Assembly: GCF_900111405.1 (NCBI RefSeq)
Contig: NZ_FOHJ01000004.1
Span: 62,001 to 126,000, forward strand
Origin: Salinibacillus kushneri
GTDB taxonomy: Bacteria; Bacillota; Bacilli; Bacillales; Alkalibacillaceae
DNA: 64,000 nt
Reading direction: 5' to 3'
The position numbers and the translations under genes are program-made. Shown piece after piece: positions 45,283 to 54,528 of this stretch; the stretch's first letter is position 1; each line of letters begins with the position of its first letter. Below the pieces are notes generated by a model that saw only the letters and a program-made list of their open reading frames with translations, searched no databases and was not told the DNA's origin.

Positions 45283-46836
45283 ATGTACATAGCAGGTCAA
45301 AAAGAAATGCAGCAAATGGACCATTATACGATTAACAATCTGGGCTTACCTGGTTCTGTACTGATGGAGAATGCCGGGGCTAAAGTAGTTGATGAAATTA
45401 AACATGAGTCTCCCAAGCAGTCAAAGATTCTAGTGCTTGCTGGAAGTGGAAATAATGGCGGAGACGGATTTGTTGTGGCTCGCCGATTATTTGATCTGGG
45501 ATATGATGTTCTTCTATGTTTAATGGTAAATCCGGACCGCATAAAAGGAGATGCCAAAATACATTTTGATGTCTATGTAAATCGAAAATTGCCGCTTCTT
45601 TATTTCTCAGAAACTTCAATAGATACCTTAACATATAAAATAAAACAAGCAGATGTGATTGTCGATGCTATTCTGGGAACTGGTTTACATGGTCCTGTTC
45701 GAAAACCGTTAAACGAAGTCATATCTTCTGTCAATGAGTGTGCTGACGATAAAATGATTGTTGCTGTCGATATACCATCGGGGGTTAGTGGTGATACTGG
45801 AAAAGTAGAAGGTGAGGCCATTAAAGCCAAGAAAACCATAACCTTTGTTTGTCCTAAAAAAGGTTTCTTTCTTAATCAGGGTCCTGAATACATTGGTGAC
45901 TGGAAAGCTGTAGATATTTCTGTACCAATATCTAATGCAGAAAAGCTGGAATTGGATTTACCTTCTGTGATAACAAAGGAGTTAGTAAAGGACTCTATTC
46001 CTGCTCGACCTGCAAATGGCCATAAAGGTACTTTTGGACATGTCCTGGTGATCGGGGGTTCAAGTTCTTTTATAGGAGCTCCGATCTTTACAGCAAAAGC
46101 GGCTTTACATAGTGGAGCTGGTTTAGTTACTTTAGCCATTCCAGAAAGTATTTATCCAATCGTAGCCAGTCAGAACCCAGAGTCGCTTTTGATGCCACTG
46201 CCTGATGACCATGGTTATATTAATCAAAGTGCTATAGATAGATTGAGTAATCAACTTGAGACATTTGATACGATTGCTATAGGTCCTGGTATGGGACGAA
46301 TTCCAAATGGAGAACAATGGATGGCTTCTTTTATTCGAAAACTGGATAATCAGCAGCTTGTTGTGGATGCAGACGCATTATTTTTACTTAGACATCATTT
46401 GGATAATATGGGTAACCTTAAGGGGAATGTGGTTTTAACACCACACCCCGGGGAAATGGCAAGGTTACTAAATACAAACGTCCAGGAAGTAGAAGAAAGC
46501 CGACTGGATATAGCAGCAACCTTTGCCCCAAAATATAATCTATACTTACTCTTAAAAGGTCATCGGTCCATAATTTCTACGCCGGAAAATGAGATATGGA
46601 TTAATCCTTATGGTCATGATGCGCTTAGTAAAGGTGGAAGTGGTGATGTGTTAACAGGGTTAGTTGCCTCGTTATTAGCTCAAGAATCTAAGCCGCAAAA
46701 TGCTTTAATTGCTGCAACATATCTGCATGCTAAAGCAGGGGAAACGCAAGCTGAGAAATGGTCACGTCATGGGGTTACCCCATGGGAACTTATTACCGGC
46801 ATAAAAGAAGAAATAAATCGTATTTCTGGAGATTAG
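45283..46836 (+). CDS. nnr: Bifunctional NAD(P)H-hydrate epimerase / ADP-dependent dehydratase
   Basis: 517 residues from ATG 45283 behind GGGAGGAAGG (frame open from 45217). The N-terminal epimerase (about 1-210) has GSGNNGGDGFVVARRL and VDIPSGVSGDTG. The C-terminal ADP-dependent dehydratase (about 225-510) has NGHKGTFGHVLVIGGS, VLTPHPGEMARLL and NPYGHDALSKGGSGDVLTG. It repairs damaged NADHX/NADPHX. Fusion of YjeF N and YxkO-type domains is common in Firmicutes. Single gene, ended by a terminator. Confidence 0.94.
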   Translation: MYIAGQKEMQQMDHYTINNLGLPGSVLMENAGAKVVDEIKHESPKQSKILVLAGSGNNGGDGFVVARRLFDLGYDVLLCLMVNPDRIKGDAKIHFDVYVNRKLPLLYFSETSIDTLTYKIKQADVIVDAILGTGLHGPVRKPLNEVISSVNECADDKMIVAVDIPSGVSGDTGKVEGEAIKAKKTITFVCPKKGFFLNQGPEYIGDWKAVDISVPISNAEKLELDLPSVITKELVKDSIPARPANGHKGTFGHVLVIGGSSSFIGAPIFTAKAALHSGAGLVTLAIPESIYPIVASQNPESLLMPLPDDHGYINQSAIDRLSNQLETFDTIAIGPGMGRIPNGEQWMASFIRKLDNQQLVVDADALFLLRHHLDNMGNLKGNVVLTPHPGEMARLLNTNVQEVEESRLDIAATFAPKYNLYLLLKGHRSIISTPENEIWINPYGHDALSKGGSGDVLTGLVASLLAQESKPQNALIAATYLHAKAGETQAEKWSRHGVTPWELITGIKEEINRISGD

Positions 46837-46847
46837 TAAGAAAAAGG

Positions 46848-46881
46848 AAGATCTGTCTAGAAAAAAGACAGATCTTTTTTT
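46848..46881 (+). terminator. Terminator after nnr
   Basis: AAGATCTGTCT / AGACAGATCTT stem, six T. Confidence 0.9.
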
Positions 46882-47052
46882 ACGCCCTCTTTCACCGTAT
46901 TTATTCCTATATCTATCGGATGAATCGAAGGGTTTTCTCACAATACGTATAACAAAAGTATCATTTTATGTTAGGAAAACTTACATTAGTGGTGACAAAT
47001 GATTGTTATTAAGATAATCTTATATATATCATTTAAGAGAGGAGTCATTAAT

Positions 47053-47418
47053 TTGAAAAACAATTGGATTGTTCAGGGTTCAATTGTTGTGGGATTTTTA
47101 ATGATTGGTTCTGGAATTACACAAATTTTTCAAATACCATTACCAGGAAGTGTAATGGGAATGATTTTATTATTCCTATTTTTATTAGCGGGTTTTATAA
47201 AGCTCGATTGGGTTGAAGATTTTACATCTTTTCAGTTAAAACATCTGACCATACTTTTTATCCCTCCTATCGTTAATCTGTTTTTCTCCTCAAATTTTAT
47301 AAGTGTTTTACAGTGGCATCTTTTTCTTATCATGCTTGTTAGCAGTATCTGCTGTCTGCTGGGATCAGCTATAGCTGTTGAGTTATATGAAAGAAGAAAA
47401 AGGAGATGTTCAAAATGA
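47053..47418 (+). CDS. CidA/LrgA-family holin-like protein
   Basis: 121 residues from TTG 47053, behind GAGGAG. Four membrane helices with ITQIFQIPLPGSVMGMILLF, the LrgA/CidA signature, and a charged end ERRKRRC. The pair with LrgB/CidB controls murein hydrolase export or acetoin/pyruvate-linked overflow transport, depending on the species. It overlaps the next gene by 4 bases. Confidence 0.85.
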   Translation: MKNNWIVQGSIVVGFLMIGSGITQIFQIPLPGSVMGMILLFLFLLAGFIKLDWVEDFTSFQLKHLTILFIPPIVNLFFSSNFISVLQWHLFLIMLVSSICCLLGSAIAVELYERRKRRCSK

Positions 47419-48113
47419 TAACCTTATTCGGAGCAATTCTATTTACGGTTTCCATTACAAGTTTATGTTATCACTTTGGTATTAGACTTTATCGGAAATA
47501 TCGAAAAGGATGGCTGAATCCACTATTTACTTCATCTTTATTGCTTGTTAGTTTATTATTCACCATTCATCTAGACGGAGAAACCTATCAACAAGGGAGC
47601 TCAGTTTTTCATTTATTATTACAGGTTGCTGTTGTATCACTAGCCATCCCTCTATATAAGCAATGGGGTTTTTTGAAAAAGAATCTTAAAAAAATCATTT
47701 TAGGGGTGGTTTGCGGAACGATGATGGGTGTTGTTGCTGTGTCTGTAATGGCAGGGGTTATCTTCCACTTGCAGGAAGAAGTAGTAGCATCACTAATTCC
47801 CAGATCCATTACATTACCAATCGCATTAACGATTTCCCAATATTTAGGGGGCGCTTCCTCTGCAACCGTCATTTTTGTCATTATGTCAGCCCTTATCTCG
47901 TTAATGATTGGCCCCATTCTATTAAAGCATTTAGGTATAAATAGTAAAGCAGCAAAAGGATTAGCTATGGGGACATCAGCCCAAATGATTGGTGCGAACC
48001 GTTCTTTGGATTGGGGAGAAGAAGAAGGCGTGATGGGGAATGTTGCAATGACAACTTCTGCATTATTTTTATCGGTTAGTCTTCCTTTATTAACCTTGGT
48101 GATGAATATATGA
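47415..48113 (+). CDS. CidB/LrgB-family membrane protein
   Basis: 232 residues from ATG 47415 (GGAG is 9 bases before; the ATG at 47406 is too near). Seven or so helices, with LIPRSITLPIALTISQYLGG and GMGTSAQMIGANRSL-like end (LAMGTSAQMIGANR) typical of LrgB. Functions with the preceding CidA-like protein. Overlaps the next gene by 4 bases (ATGA), so a three-gene operon. Confidence 0.88.
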   Translation: MITLFGAILFTVSITSLCYHFGIRLYRKYRKGWLNPLFTSSLLLVSLLFTIHLDGETYQQGSSVFHLLLQVAVVSLAIPLYKQWGFLKKNLKKIILGVVCGTMMGVVAVSVMAGVIFHLQEEVVASLIPRSITLPIALTISQYLGGASSATVIFVIMSALISLMIGPILLKHLGINSKAAKGLAMGTSAQMIGANRSLDWGEEEGVMGNVAMTTSALFLSVSLPLLTLVMNI

Positions 48114-48427
48114 AAGAGCAGACATTAGTGAAATTAGCAGGTGAAATTATCGAATTGGATGTAAAACGAGATGAATTGTTTGAACAGCTCATGAGTCAAA
48201 TTGGTACTGAAGCGTATGGTTTTTTACGACTTATACAAAATCACTATATTCCAGGTGGAGGTGTTAGTGAGGTGAAAAATCAGTTGCGTGAAGCTGTGGA
48301 GATGCTCAAAGAACATTATATTCAGCAATTAATCAAAGCTGGTATCTATAATCCAGAAGATAAAGAAGTATATTCACTTACATTAACTGAATTACACCAG
48401 CTTGTTGAAAAATACTCTGTTCAATGA
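48110..48427 (+). CDS. Hypothetical protein in the cidAB-tnrA cluster (105 aa)
   Basis: ATG overlaps the cidB-like stop (ATGA). Helical, soluble, slightly acidic protein: [37 protein letters not shown]. Not recognised. Its strict coupling to cidB-like suggests a link with that pair; tnrA follows within 60 bases. Confidence 0.65.
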   Translation: MKEQTLVKLAGEIIELDVKRDELFEQLMSQIGTEAYGFLRLIQNHYIPGGGVSEVKNQLREAVEMLKEHYIQQLIKAGIYNPEDKEVYSLTLTELHQLVEKYSVQ

Positions 48428-48483
48428 TTTCTCTAGTCGAGGTATTAACATTAACATATACCATTATGGGAGGTAGGAGGTTT

Positions 48484-48789
48484 GTGACATCATATAAAGA
48501 AAAAAAAGTAATCTCAATTGGGACTGTCAAAGAATTAACGGGGTTAACGGAGCGAAAAATCCGATACTATGAAGAGCGTGGTTTAATTTTTCCTGAAAGA
48601 ACAAAGAAAGGAACGAGGAAATATTCATTTGCTGATATTGAAGAGCTAATGAATATTGCCAATAAAAGAGAAGAAGGAGTACAGACAAGTGAAATTAGAC
48701 AGGATATGCAAAAAGCGAAGCAAAAAGGAGGTGTTCGCGATCAAATGCTTCGTGGGCAGTTAAATGCTCATTTCAATTTAAGAAAATAG
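48484..48789 (+). CDS. tnrA: MerR-family nitrogen regulator TnrA
   Basis: 101 residues from GTG 48484, with GGGAGGTAGGAGG just before. MerR-type winged helix ([24 protein letters not shown]) followed by [14 protein letters not shown] and a short C-terminus ending [13 protein letters not shown], the glutamine-synthetase-interacting tail that sets TnrA apart from GlnR. It activates and represses nitrogen genes when nitrogen is limiting. Short for MerR proteins, as expected for TnrA. No clear TnrA box was found before it. Confidence 0.9.
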   Translation: MTSYKEKKVISIGTVKELTGLTERKIRYYEERGLIFPERTKKGTRKYSFADIEELMNIANKREEGVQTSEIRQDMQKAKQKGGVRDQMLRGQLNAHFNLRK

Positions 48790-48817
48790 CAGCGCTGGAG
48801 ACTAAAGGTTTTCAAGC

Positions 48818-48865
48818 AAACGAAAAGGAACCCTATTAATAGACGAATAGGGTTCCTTTTCGTTT
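48818..48865. terminator. Bidirectional terminator downstream of tnrA
   Basis: A perfect 20-bp stem, AAACGAAAAGGAACCCTATT and its complement, 8-base loop. Serves tnrA and the convergent small gene. Confidence 0.92.
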
Positions 48866-48880
48866 GGTCCCCATTATTTT

Positions 48881-49051
48881 TTAGACAGGTTCTTCATTTT
48901 CGTGTTTCCAGGTCGTTTCACTTCCGGTAATTGGACATTTAGGAAATGTGTCATTCTCATTTAATTTTGCAATTTCACCTGATTGACAAATATACTCCCC
49001 GGTCAATGGTACACCTTGGCCGGTTCGATATTCCCGGTATTCCTCTGTCAT
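48881..49051 (-). CDS. YjzC-like small protein (56 aa)
   Basis: From ATG 49051, correctly spaced behind GAGAGGTGGG (GTG 49063 overlaps it). Sequence YRTGQGVPLTGEYICQSG ... NDTFPKCPITGSETTWKH resembles YjzC-type small proteins (xGxxxPxxGxY and DTFPxC). Two Cys may bind metal. Function unknown. Confidence 0.55.
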   Translation of the reverse strand: MTEEYREYRTGQGVPLTGEYICQSGEIAKLNENDTFPKCPITGSETTWKHENEEPV

Positions 49052-49193
49052 GAAATATCCCACCTCTCAAATATGTTCCCAACTGTAGTTTGTTTATGGC
49101 TTGAAAAAATTATTCAATCTTCTTATCTGACTTGAAATTTTACTAACTCATTCTAAAATAAAAGTAAATAGTAAGATATTTGGAGTGGAAGAG

Positions 49194-49748
49194 ATGTATC
49201 AAGATAAAGAACTAATTTTACGCCCAATTGAAGAAAGAGATATGTATGGATTATGGGAGCTTAATTATAAAGAGGAAAATCCTGAATGGAAAAAATGGGA
49301 TGCCCCTTATTTTAATCTTGTTCATATTCCTTATGAAAGGTTTCTTGAGAGAAAGGAAAAATGGGTTAATCAGGAAGATCGTTGGGTCATTGAAGTAAGT
49401 GGTAAGGTGATTGGAACAGTAAGTTATTATTGGGAGCATAAGGCTTCATTGTGGTTAGAGGTGGGGATTGGTCTTTATGATTCACATTATTGGAGTGGTG
49501 GGTATGGAACAAAAGCTCTTCGCATATGGATCAATCATTTGTTTTATACATTCCCCCTCGTACGAGTTGGATTTACCACCTGGTCAGGCAATCAACGAAT
49601 GATTAGAGTGGGAGAGAAGCTTGGCATGACCTTGGAAGCAAGGCTTAGGAAATGTCGGTATTATAATGGGAATTTTTATGATTCTATCCGCATGGGTTTA
49701 TTACGAGACGAATGGGAAGAACTGTCCTTTTACCATGAATCATTGTGA
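49194..49748 (+). CDS. GNAT-family N-acetyltransferase (RimJ/RimL-like)
   Basis: 184 residues from ATG 49194 (GGAG 8 bases before; GTG at 49185 overlaps the site). DKELILRPIEERDMYGLWEL start, acetyl-CoA loop region YWSGGYGTKALRIWI and late VGEKLGMTLEARLRKCRYYNG are characteristic. Acetylates an unknown amine. Closed by a long terminator. Confidence 0.85.
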   Translation: MYQDKELILRPIEERDMYGLWELNYKEENPEWKKWDAPYFNLVHIPYERFLERKEKWVNQEDRWVIEVSGKVIGTVSYYWEHKASLWLEVGIGLYDSHYWSGGYGTKALRIWINHLFYTFPLVRVGFTTWSGNQRMIRVGEKLGMTLEARLRKCRYYNGNFYDSIRMGLLRDEWEELSFYHESL

Positions 49749-49794
49749 AAAACACTCCAAAGGTTAGATTTTGTCTAACTTTTGGGGTGTTTTA
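49748..49794 (+). terminator. Terminator after the acetyltransferase gene
   Basis: AAAACACTCCAAAGGTTAGA paired with TCTAACTTTTGGGGTGTTTT, loop TTTTG. Confidence 0.88.
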
Positions 49795-49866
49795 CTATAG
49801 GGAGTGTTTTAATAAAAGAGGAATTGAACGAAAGATACAGAAGTATTATCTAAGGGGGTGTTTATA

Positions 49867-51273
49867 TTGACAGGTATCAACTTACAAAGAGAAAATGAAA
49901 ATCTTAAAGATGTAAATCGTGAGTTGGATGCCATTATTGAAAATTCATATGATGGAATCTATATTACCGATAAAAATGGAATTACCTTAAAAACGAATTC
50001 TGCTATCGAGCGGATTACAGGCATTCCAAAAGATTATTATATTGGTAAACATGTTGATGATTTAATCAAACGAGGCATTCTAAAAAACTCTGTAACCAAT
50101 AGAGTAGTAAAAGAAAAGAGAACCGTTTCTTTGGTACAGCATAATTACGAAGGTAATGAAACTTTGCTAACCGGAACCCCTGTATTTAATGAAAATGGAG
50201 AAGTAAAAAAAGTAGTGACTAACATACGGGACTTATCTGAGCTTAATACCTTACAGAACAAGTTAAGAAGAGTAAACCAATTAAACACGCAATATAAGAA
50301 GGAATTAGAACGATTAAAAAATAAACCTGATCAAGTAAATGGAATCGTTACCAAAAGTGAGCCAATGAAACGAATTTATGATACGGCCAATCGTATTGCC
50401 GACATTGATGCTACGGTTTTAATACTGGGGGAAACAGGAGTTGGGAAGGATGTACTTGCCCAATATATTTTCACCAATAGCAATCGTTCCAAAAAAGGTG
50501 ATCTGATTAAAGTAAATTGCGGAGCCATTCCTTCTGATTTATTAGAGTCTGAATTATTTGGTTATGAAAGAGGTGCTTTTACAGGTGCGAGCAAAGACGG
50601 GAAACCGGGAATGTTTGAGTTAGCTCATAAAGGTATTCTATTTTTAGATGAGATTGGCGAACTTCCCCTTGCTCTTCAAGTGAAACTTCTTCGTGTACTT
50701 CAGGAAGGTGAAATCCAGAGAATTGGAAGTACTAAGCCTAAAAAAATTGATGTACGTATCATCGCAGCAACAAATCAGGATTTAAAGAAAATGGTGAAAA
50801 ATGGGGATTTTCGTGAGGATTTATATTACCGGCTAAATGTCATTCCGCTTGAAATACCATCCCTCAGGAAGAGACAAGAAGACATTTTCCCCCTCATCCA
50901 GCGGTTTTTAGACGAAGTAAATGATAAATATCAACTAAACAAACAAATCGATTATGATTTAAAGGATTTCTTTTTATCCTATGAATGGCCAGGAAATATT
51001 CGGGAACTAGCTAATTTAATCGAAAGGCTCGCTGTAACGACACGGAATGAAACGATTACCATTGAAAATTTGCCTGACGAATATCTAACGAGTAAAACCA
51101 TTAAAACCAATCACATTGTTCCACTAAAAGAAGCTGTTGAAATAGCTGAGAAAAGAGTAATAGCTCTTGCTGCCGAAAAATATTCTAATACATATGACTT
51201 AGCAGAAGCATTAAATACGAGTCAGCCAACGATTGTAAGAAAGTTAAAGAAGTATAAAATTCAATTAAGATAA
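49867..51273 (+). CDS. Sigma-54-dependent transcriptional activator with PAS domain
   Basis: 468 residues from TTG 49867, spaced behind AAGGGGGTG. PAS domain (about 20-125, ENSYDGIYITDKNG), a coiled-coil linker, then the AAA+ domain: Walker A GETGVGKD near 188, the sigma-54-contacting GAFTGA loop near 236 (GYERGAFTGASK), Walker B LFLDEIGE near 258 and arginine-finger FREDLYYRLNVIP. A Fis-like helix-turn-helix closes it (LAEALNTSQPTIVRKLKKYK). It resembles RocR/AcoR-type activators with sensory PAS. A -24/-12 promoter sits 268 bases after its stop, so it probably activates the downstream acyl-CoA operon. Confidence 0.92.
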   Translation: MTGINLQRENENLKDVNRELDAIIENSYDGIYITDKNGITLKTNSAIERITGIPKDYYIGKHVDDLIKRGILKNSVTNRVVKEKRTVSLVQHNYEGNETLLTGTPVFNENGEVKKVVTNIRDLSELNTLQNKLRRVNQLNTQYKKELERLKNKPDQVNGIVTKSEPMKRIYDTANRIADIDATVLILGETGVGKDVLAQYIFTNSNRSKKGDLIKVNCGAIPSDLLESELFGYERGAFTGASKDGKPGMFELAHKGILFLDEIGELPLALQVKLLRVLQEGEIQRIGSTKPKKIDVRIIAATNQDLKKMVKNGDFREDLYYRLNVIPLEIPSLRKRQEDIFPLIQRFLDEVNDKYQLNKQIDYDLKDFFLSYEWPGNIRELANLIERLAVTTRNETITIENLPDEYLTSKTIKTNHIVPLKEAVEIAEKRVIALAAEKYSNTYDLAEALNTSQPTIVRKLKKYKIQLR

Positions 51274-51540
51274 AGAAGTTCATAAGATATATAATGTTGG
51301 TCTTTTTGAATTCTCCATAGGTTCTTTTAGTTTTACAAAGGAGATTCATTATCGCATTAATGATTCAACAATGAATTGGCTAATATTATCAGTTTTCTTC
51401 TCAAATAATTCAAAAATGAATGAATAGCAATTTGAAGCAAATAACAAAACGAAGAAGTAAAATAATTCTTATTTTTTTGGATGTGGATTTTATAAGCTTC
51501 AGGAAGTTTATGAAGAGAAAGTATGTACATTTTTAAAAAA
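51274..51540 (+). promoter_or_regulatory. Region upstream of the sigma-54 promoter, possible activator sites
   Basis: AT-rich, no gene. Around 51346-51378, ATTCATT and AATGAAT (with AATGATTC between) form a spaced inverted repeat, about 170 bases before the promoter, a normal position for an enhancer-type site of a sigma-54 activator. A further AATGAATGAAT follows at 51416. Assignment is a guess from position. Confidence 0.4.
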
Positions 51541-51557
51541 TTGGCACAAATTTTGCA
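51541..51557 (+). promoter_or_regulatory. Sigma-54 (-24/-12) promoter
   Basis: TTGGCACAAATTTTGCA: GG and GC are 10 bases apart, and it matches the TTGGCACnnnnnTTGCW consensus in full. It lies 59 bases before the first SDR gene and downstream of a sigma-54 activator gene, so it needs SigL and an activator. Confidence 0.92.
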
Positions 51558-51615
51558 TCTATATAAATTGAGTAGCAGAATCCCTAAAAGAGTAATCAAA
51601 TGAGGTGCTTAAGTC

Positions 51616-52386
51616 ATGAACACAGTGGATATGTTTCATTTAAAAGGAAAAGTAGCACTGATCACGGGCGGGGGAAGAGGAATTGGAAAGCAAATCGCGG
51701 AATCCCTTTCAGATGCTGAGTGTTCCATAGCCATTTGTTCCAGAAAACTGGAAAACTGTAAACAAACAGCTGAAGAATTACAGGAGAAGGGCATTCAGGT
51801 AAAAGCTTATCAATGTGACATAACCAATGAAGAAAAAGTGGATCAGACAGTTGAATCAGTACTGAAGGATTTTGGCAGAATTGATATTTTAGTTAATAAT
51901 AGCGGAACAACGTGGGGAGAAGATGTAGAAAATATGCCTCTTGAAGCATGGGAGAAAGTTATGAATGTAAATGTTACAGGAACATTTCTAATGTCAAAAG
52001 CAGTAGGTAAACAAATGATTGAACAAAAGGCTGGAAAGATTATAAACATTGCCTCAGCGGCAGGTTTAAAAGCAGAACCTCCCGAAGTATTGAATGCGAT
52101 TGGCTACAGTACCAGTAAAGCAGGTGTTATTCACTTCACAAAGGACTTAGCCAGAAAATGGGCAAAACATAAAATCTATGTAAATGGAATAGCTCCTGGT
52201 TTTTTTCCAACCAAAATGACAAAAGTCGTACTTGATCGATATGAAGATCAAATTAAAGAACAGAATCCACTTCAAATGCTTGGAAATGATAACGCTATCA
52301 AAGGAGTCGCTCTTTTACTTGCTTCAGAAGCAAGTGACTATATAACCGGACAGATTATTAGTGTAGATGGGGGTAGTACATTGTAG
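51616..52386 (+). CDS. SDR-family oxidoreductase, first gene of the acyl-CoA operon
   Basis: 256 residues. Classical SDR: cofactor site TGGGRGIGKQ, LVNNSGTTW, catalytic Ser in NIASAAG and YSTSKAG (Tyr-x3-Lys). Very similar in layout to the SDR at 58718 (both have SRKLENCKQT/SRRVENCVEI and APGFFPTKM), so the two are likely paralogues acting on related hydroxyacyl substrates. GAGGTG precedes the ATG. It is the first gene after the sigma-54 promoter. Confidence 0.88.
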   Translation: MNTVDMFHLKGKVALITGGGRGIGKQIAESLSDAECSIAICSRKLENCKQTAEELQEKGIQVKAYQCDITNEEKVDQTVESVLKDFGRIDILVNNSGTTWGEDVENMPLEAWEKVMNVNVTGTFLMSKAVGKQMIEQKAGKIINIASAAGLKAEPPEVLNAIGYSTSKAGVIHFTKDLARKWAKHKIYVNGIAPGFFPTKMTKVVLDRYEDQIKEQNPLQMLGNDNAIKGVALLLASEASDYITGQIISVDGGSTL

Positions 52387-52461
52387 ATTTTAATAGTTTA
52401 AAAGAATAGACAGAAAAAATCATCACAGGACAATGCTCATGAATTGATAGGGGGTATGCTT

Positions 52462-52887
52462 TTGACGAATACTATTACGGAAATACGTGAGAGATTTAAG
52501 GACAGTCCATTTATCTCACATATTGGATTAGAAATTGTTGATTTTCAGGAAGGAAACATACAACTTAAACTGCTTGTTAAAGAAAAATTGTTTAATGTTA
52601 ATGGAACCATGCATGGCGGGGTTCATGCAACTGTGCTCGATACGGTAATGGGGATGACAACTCGTTCCATTACGAAAGCCCCTTGTTTAACCATAAATTT
52701 AAATATCCATTACCTGTCTCCGAGTAAAAGTGGTGTTGTATATGCAAAAGGAAGCATCATTCATCGGGGCTATCGAATGGCAACGGTTGAAGGGGAAATG
52801 ACGGATTCTGACGGTACAATTCTCGCTAAAGGAATTGGAACCTTTAAGCTATTACGGGATAAGGAAATAAAGGAGGTATATAAGTAA
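52462..52887 (+). CDS. PaaI-type hotdog thioesterase
   Basis: 141 residues from TTG 52462, 7 bases behind GGGGG. Hotdog fold with HGGVHATVLDTVMGMTTRS (catalytic Asp region NGTMHGG...D) and LNIHYLSPSKSG. Hydrolyses acyl-CoAs and may release CoA from dead-end intermediates of the operon. Overlaps the next gene by one base. Confidence 0.85.
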   Translation: MTNTITEIRERFKDSPFISHIGLEIVDFQEGNIQLKLLVKEKLFNVNGTMHGGVHATVLDTVMGMTTRSITKAPCLTINLNIHYLSPSKSGVVYAKGSIIHRGYRMATVEGEMTDSDGTILAKGIGTFKLLRDKEIKEVYK

Positions 52888-54470
52888 TGGAAAAACCGTG
52901 GTTAAAACATATAGTTGAGGGAAACCCAAAGGAAGTAGAGATACCTGAAATTTCTCTTCCGCAGCTGCTTAACGAATCTATTAAAAAATATCCCAACCAT
53001 ACAGCGATGACGTTTTTTCAAAAAACATATAGCTATGATCAATTAATGGAGTCGGTTAAGAAAGTGGCAGCATCCCTGTACAACTTGGGAATCAGTAAAG
53101 GGGATCGTGTGGCTATTATGCTGCCAAATTGTCCACAATATCCAATCAGTTATTATGCTGCGTTAATGTGTGGAGCAACGATTGTTCAAATCAATCCGAT
53201 GTATAAATCATCAGAATTGTTACACGTACTGAATGATACAGAAACAGAAGTGATCATTGCTCTTGATAAAACGATTCCTTTGATTGAAGCCATTCAGCAA
53301 CAGACCTCGTTACAGACTATTATCGATGTCTCTTTTGAAAACGATTGCAAATTTAATGAATTGCTGGCAGATAGGCAATTACATGTCCCGGATATTCAAA
53401 TTGATCCAAAAGAAGATATTGCCGTACTGCAATATACAGGAGGCACAACAGGGCGTTCAAAAGGCGCTATGCTTACACATTATAATTTAGTGGCCAATAC
53501 CTTACAAAGTGCTGCGACTTCTAAAGTAAAAACAGATGAAGGCGAAGAGAGAATACTGGCTATTTCACCATTGTTCCATGTTTACGGAATGACTAGTGCG
53601 ATGAATTTGAACTTTCACATTGGCGGAAACTTGATTTTAGTACCTAAATTTGAAGTCGAACAAGTAGCACAAATAATTGAGCAGTCAAAACCAACGATTT
53701 TTCCGGGTGTGCCTACCATGTACAATGCTTTACTAAATTACTATAAAGAGCATCATTTTGATTTAAGCGTTTTAAAAACGTGTATTAGTGGGTCAGCCCC
53801 TCTTCCAGTGGAAATGTTGAACAGTTTTAATGAATTGAGTGGAACAACGGTTGCAGAAGGATATGGTCTATCTGAAGCCTCACCTGTTACTCACCGAAAC
53901 CCTATTGCTGGTTTACAAAAAGCAGGAAGCATCGGAATTCCAATTCCAAATACTGATGCTAAAATAGTAGATTCTGCTACTGGTGAAGAATCAGTACCTA
54001 TTGGAGAGGTTGGAGAGTTAGTCGTAAAAGGTCCGCAAATTATGAAAGGTTATTGGGGAATGCCGGAGGAAACGCAGCAGGTGTTGAAAGACGGATGGCT
54101 TTATACAGGTGATTTAGCAAGGATGGATGAAGACGGTTTCTTCTATATTGTTGGTCGGAAGAAAGAGCTGATTATTGCCAGTGGCTACAATGTGTATCCA
54201 ATCGAAGTAGAGGATGTGCTTTATACACATCCAGGTATACTGGAAGCTGCTGTTATTGGTGTTCCGGATAAATATAGAGGAGAAACAATCAAAGCAGTTA
54301 TTGTTTGTAAAGAAAATGCGTCTCTTACTGAAGAAGAAGTAATAGCACACTGTAGAAATAAACTTGCAGCTTATAAAGTACCACGAATTGTCGAGTTCAC
54401 AGACGAATTGCCAAAAACAGCAGTAGGGAAAATTCTAAAAAGGGCTTTAAAGGAAGAAGCAAACATGTAA
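52887..54470 (+). CDS. Acyl-CoA ligase (AMP-dependent, long/medium-chain type)
   Basis: 527 residues. ATP/AMP-binding motif YTGGTTGRSKGAML (near 183), the EGYGLSEASP motif (near 327), YTGDLARMDEDGFFY and GRKKELIIASGYNVYP, then the catalytic Lys in PKTAVGKILKRAL. It activates a carboxylic acid to acyl-CoA with ATP in the cytoplasm. As the only ligase in the operon it presumably performs the first step on the substrate. AAGGAGG before the ATG. Confidence 0.92.
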   Translation: MEKPWLKHIVEGNPKEVEIPEISLPQLLNESIKKYPNHTAMTFFQKTYSYDQLMESVKKVAASLYNLGISKGDRVAIMLPNCPQYPISYYAALMCGATIVQINPMYKSSELLHVLNDTETEVIIALDKTIPLIEAIQQQTSLQTIIDVSFENDCKFNELLADRQLHVPDIQIDPKEDIAVLQYTGGTTGRSKGAMLTHYNLVANTLQSAATSKVKTDEGEERILAISPLFHVYGMTSAMNLNFHIGGNLILVPKFEVEQVAQIIEQSKPTIFPGVPTMYNALLNYYKEHHFDLSVLKTCISGSAPLPVEMLNSFNELSGTTVAEGYGLSEASPVTHRNPIAGLQKAGSIGIPIPNTDAKIVDSATGEESVPIGEVGELVVKGPQIMKGYWGMPEETQQVLKDGWLYTGDLARMDEDGFFYIVGRKKELIIASGYNVYPIEVEDVLYTHPGILEAAVIGVPDKYRGETIKAVIVCKENASLTEEEVIAHCRNKLAAYKVPRIVEFTDELPKTAVGKILKRALKEEANM

Positions 54471-54480
54471 TCTTTTTATC

Positions 54481-54498
54481 ATACTAACTAGTTAGTAT
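54481..54498. promoter_or_regulatory. Perfect 18-bp palindrome, TetR-type operator candidate
   Basis: ATACTAACTAGTTAGTAT lies between the ligase gene and the acyl-CoA dehydrogenase gene, followed by TTTTATAAAT. Such palindromes with A/T-rich flanks are usual operators of TetR-family fatty-acid-degradation regulators. No TetR gene is in the window. Confidence 0.6.
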
Positions 54499-54528
54499 TT
54501 TATAAATATAAAACAGGGAGTGAATTAA

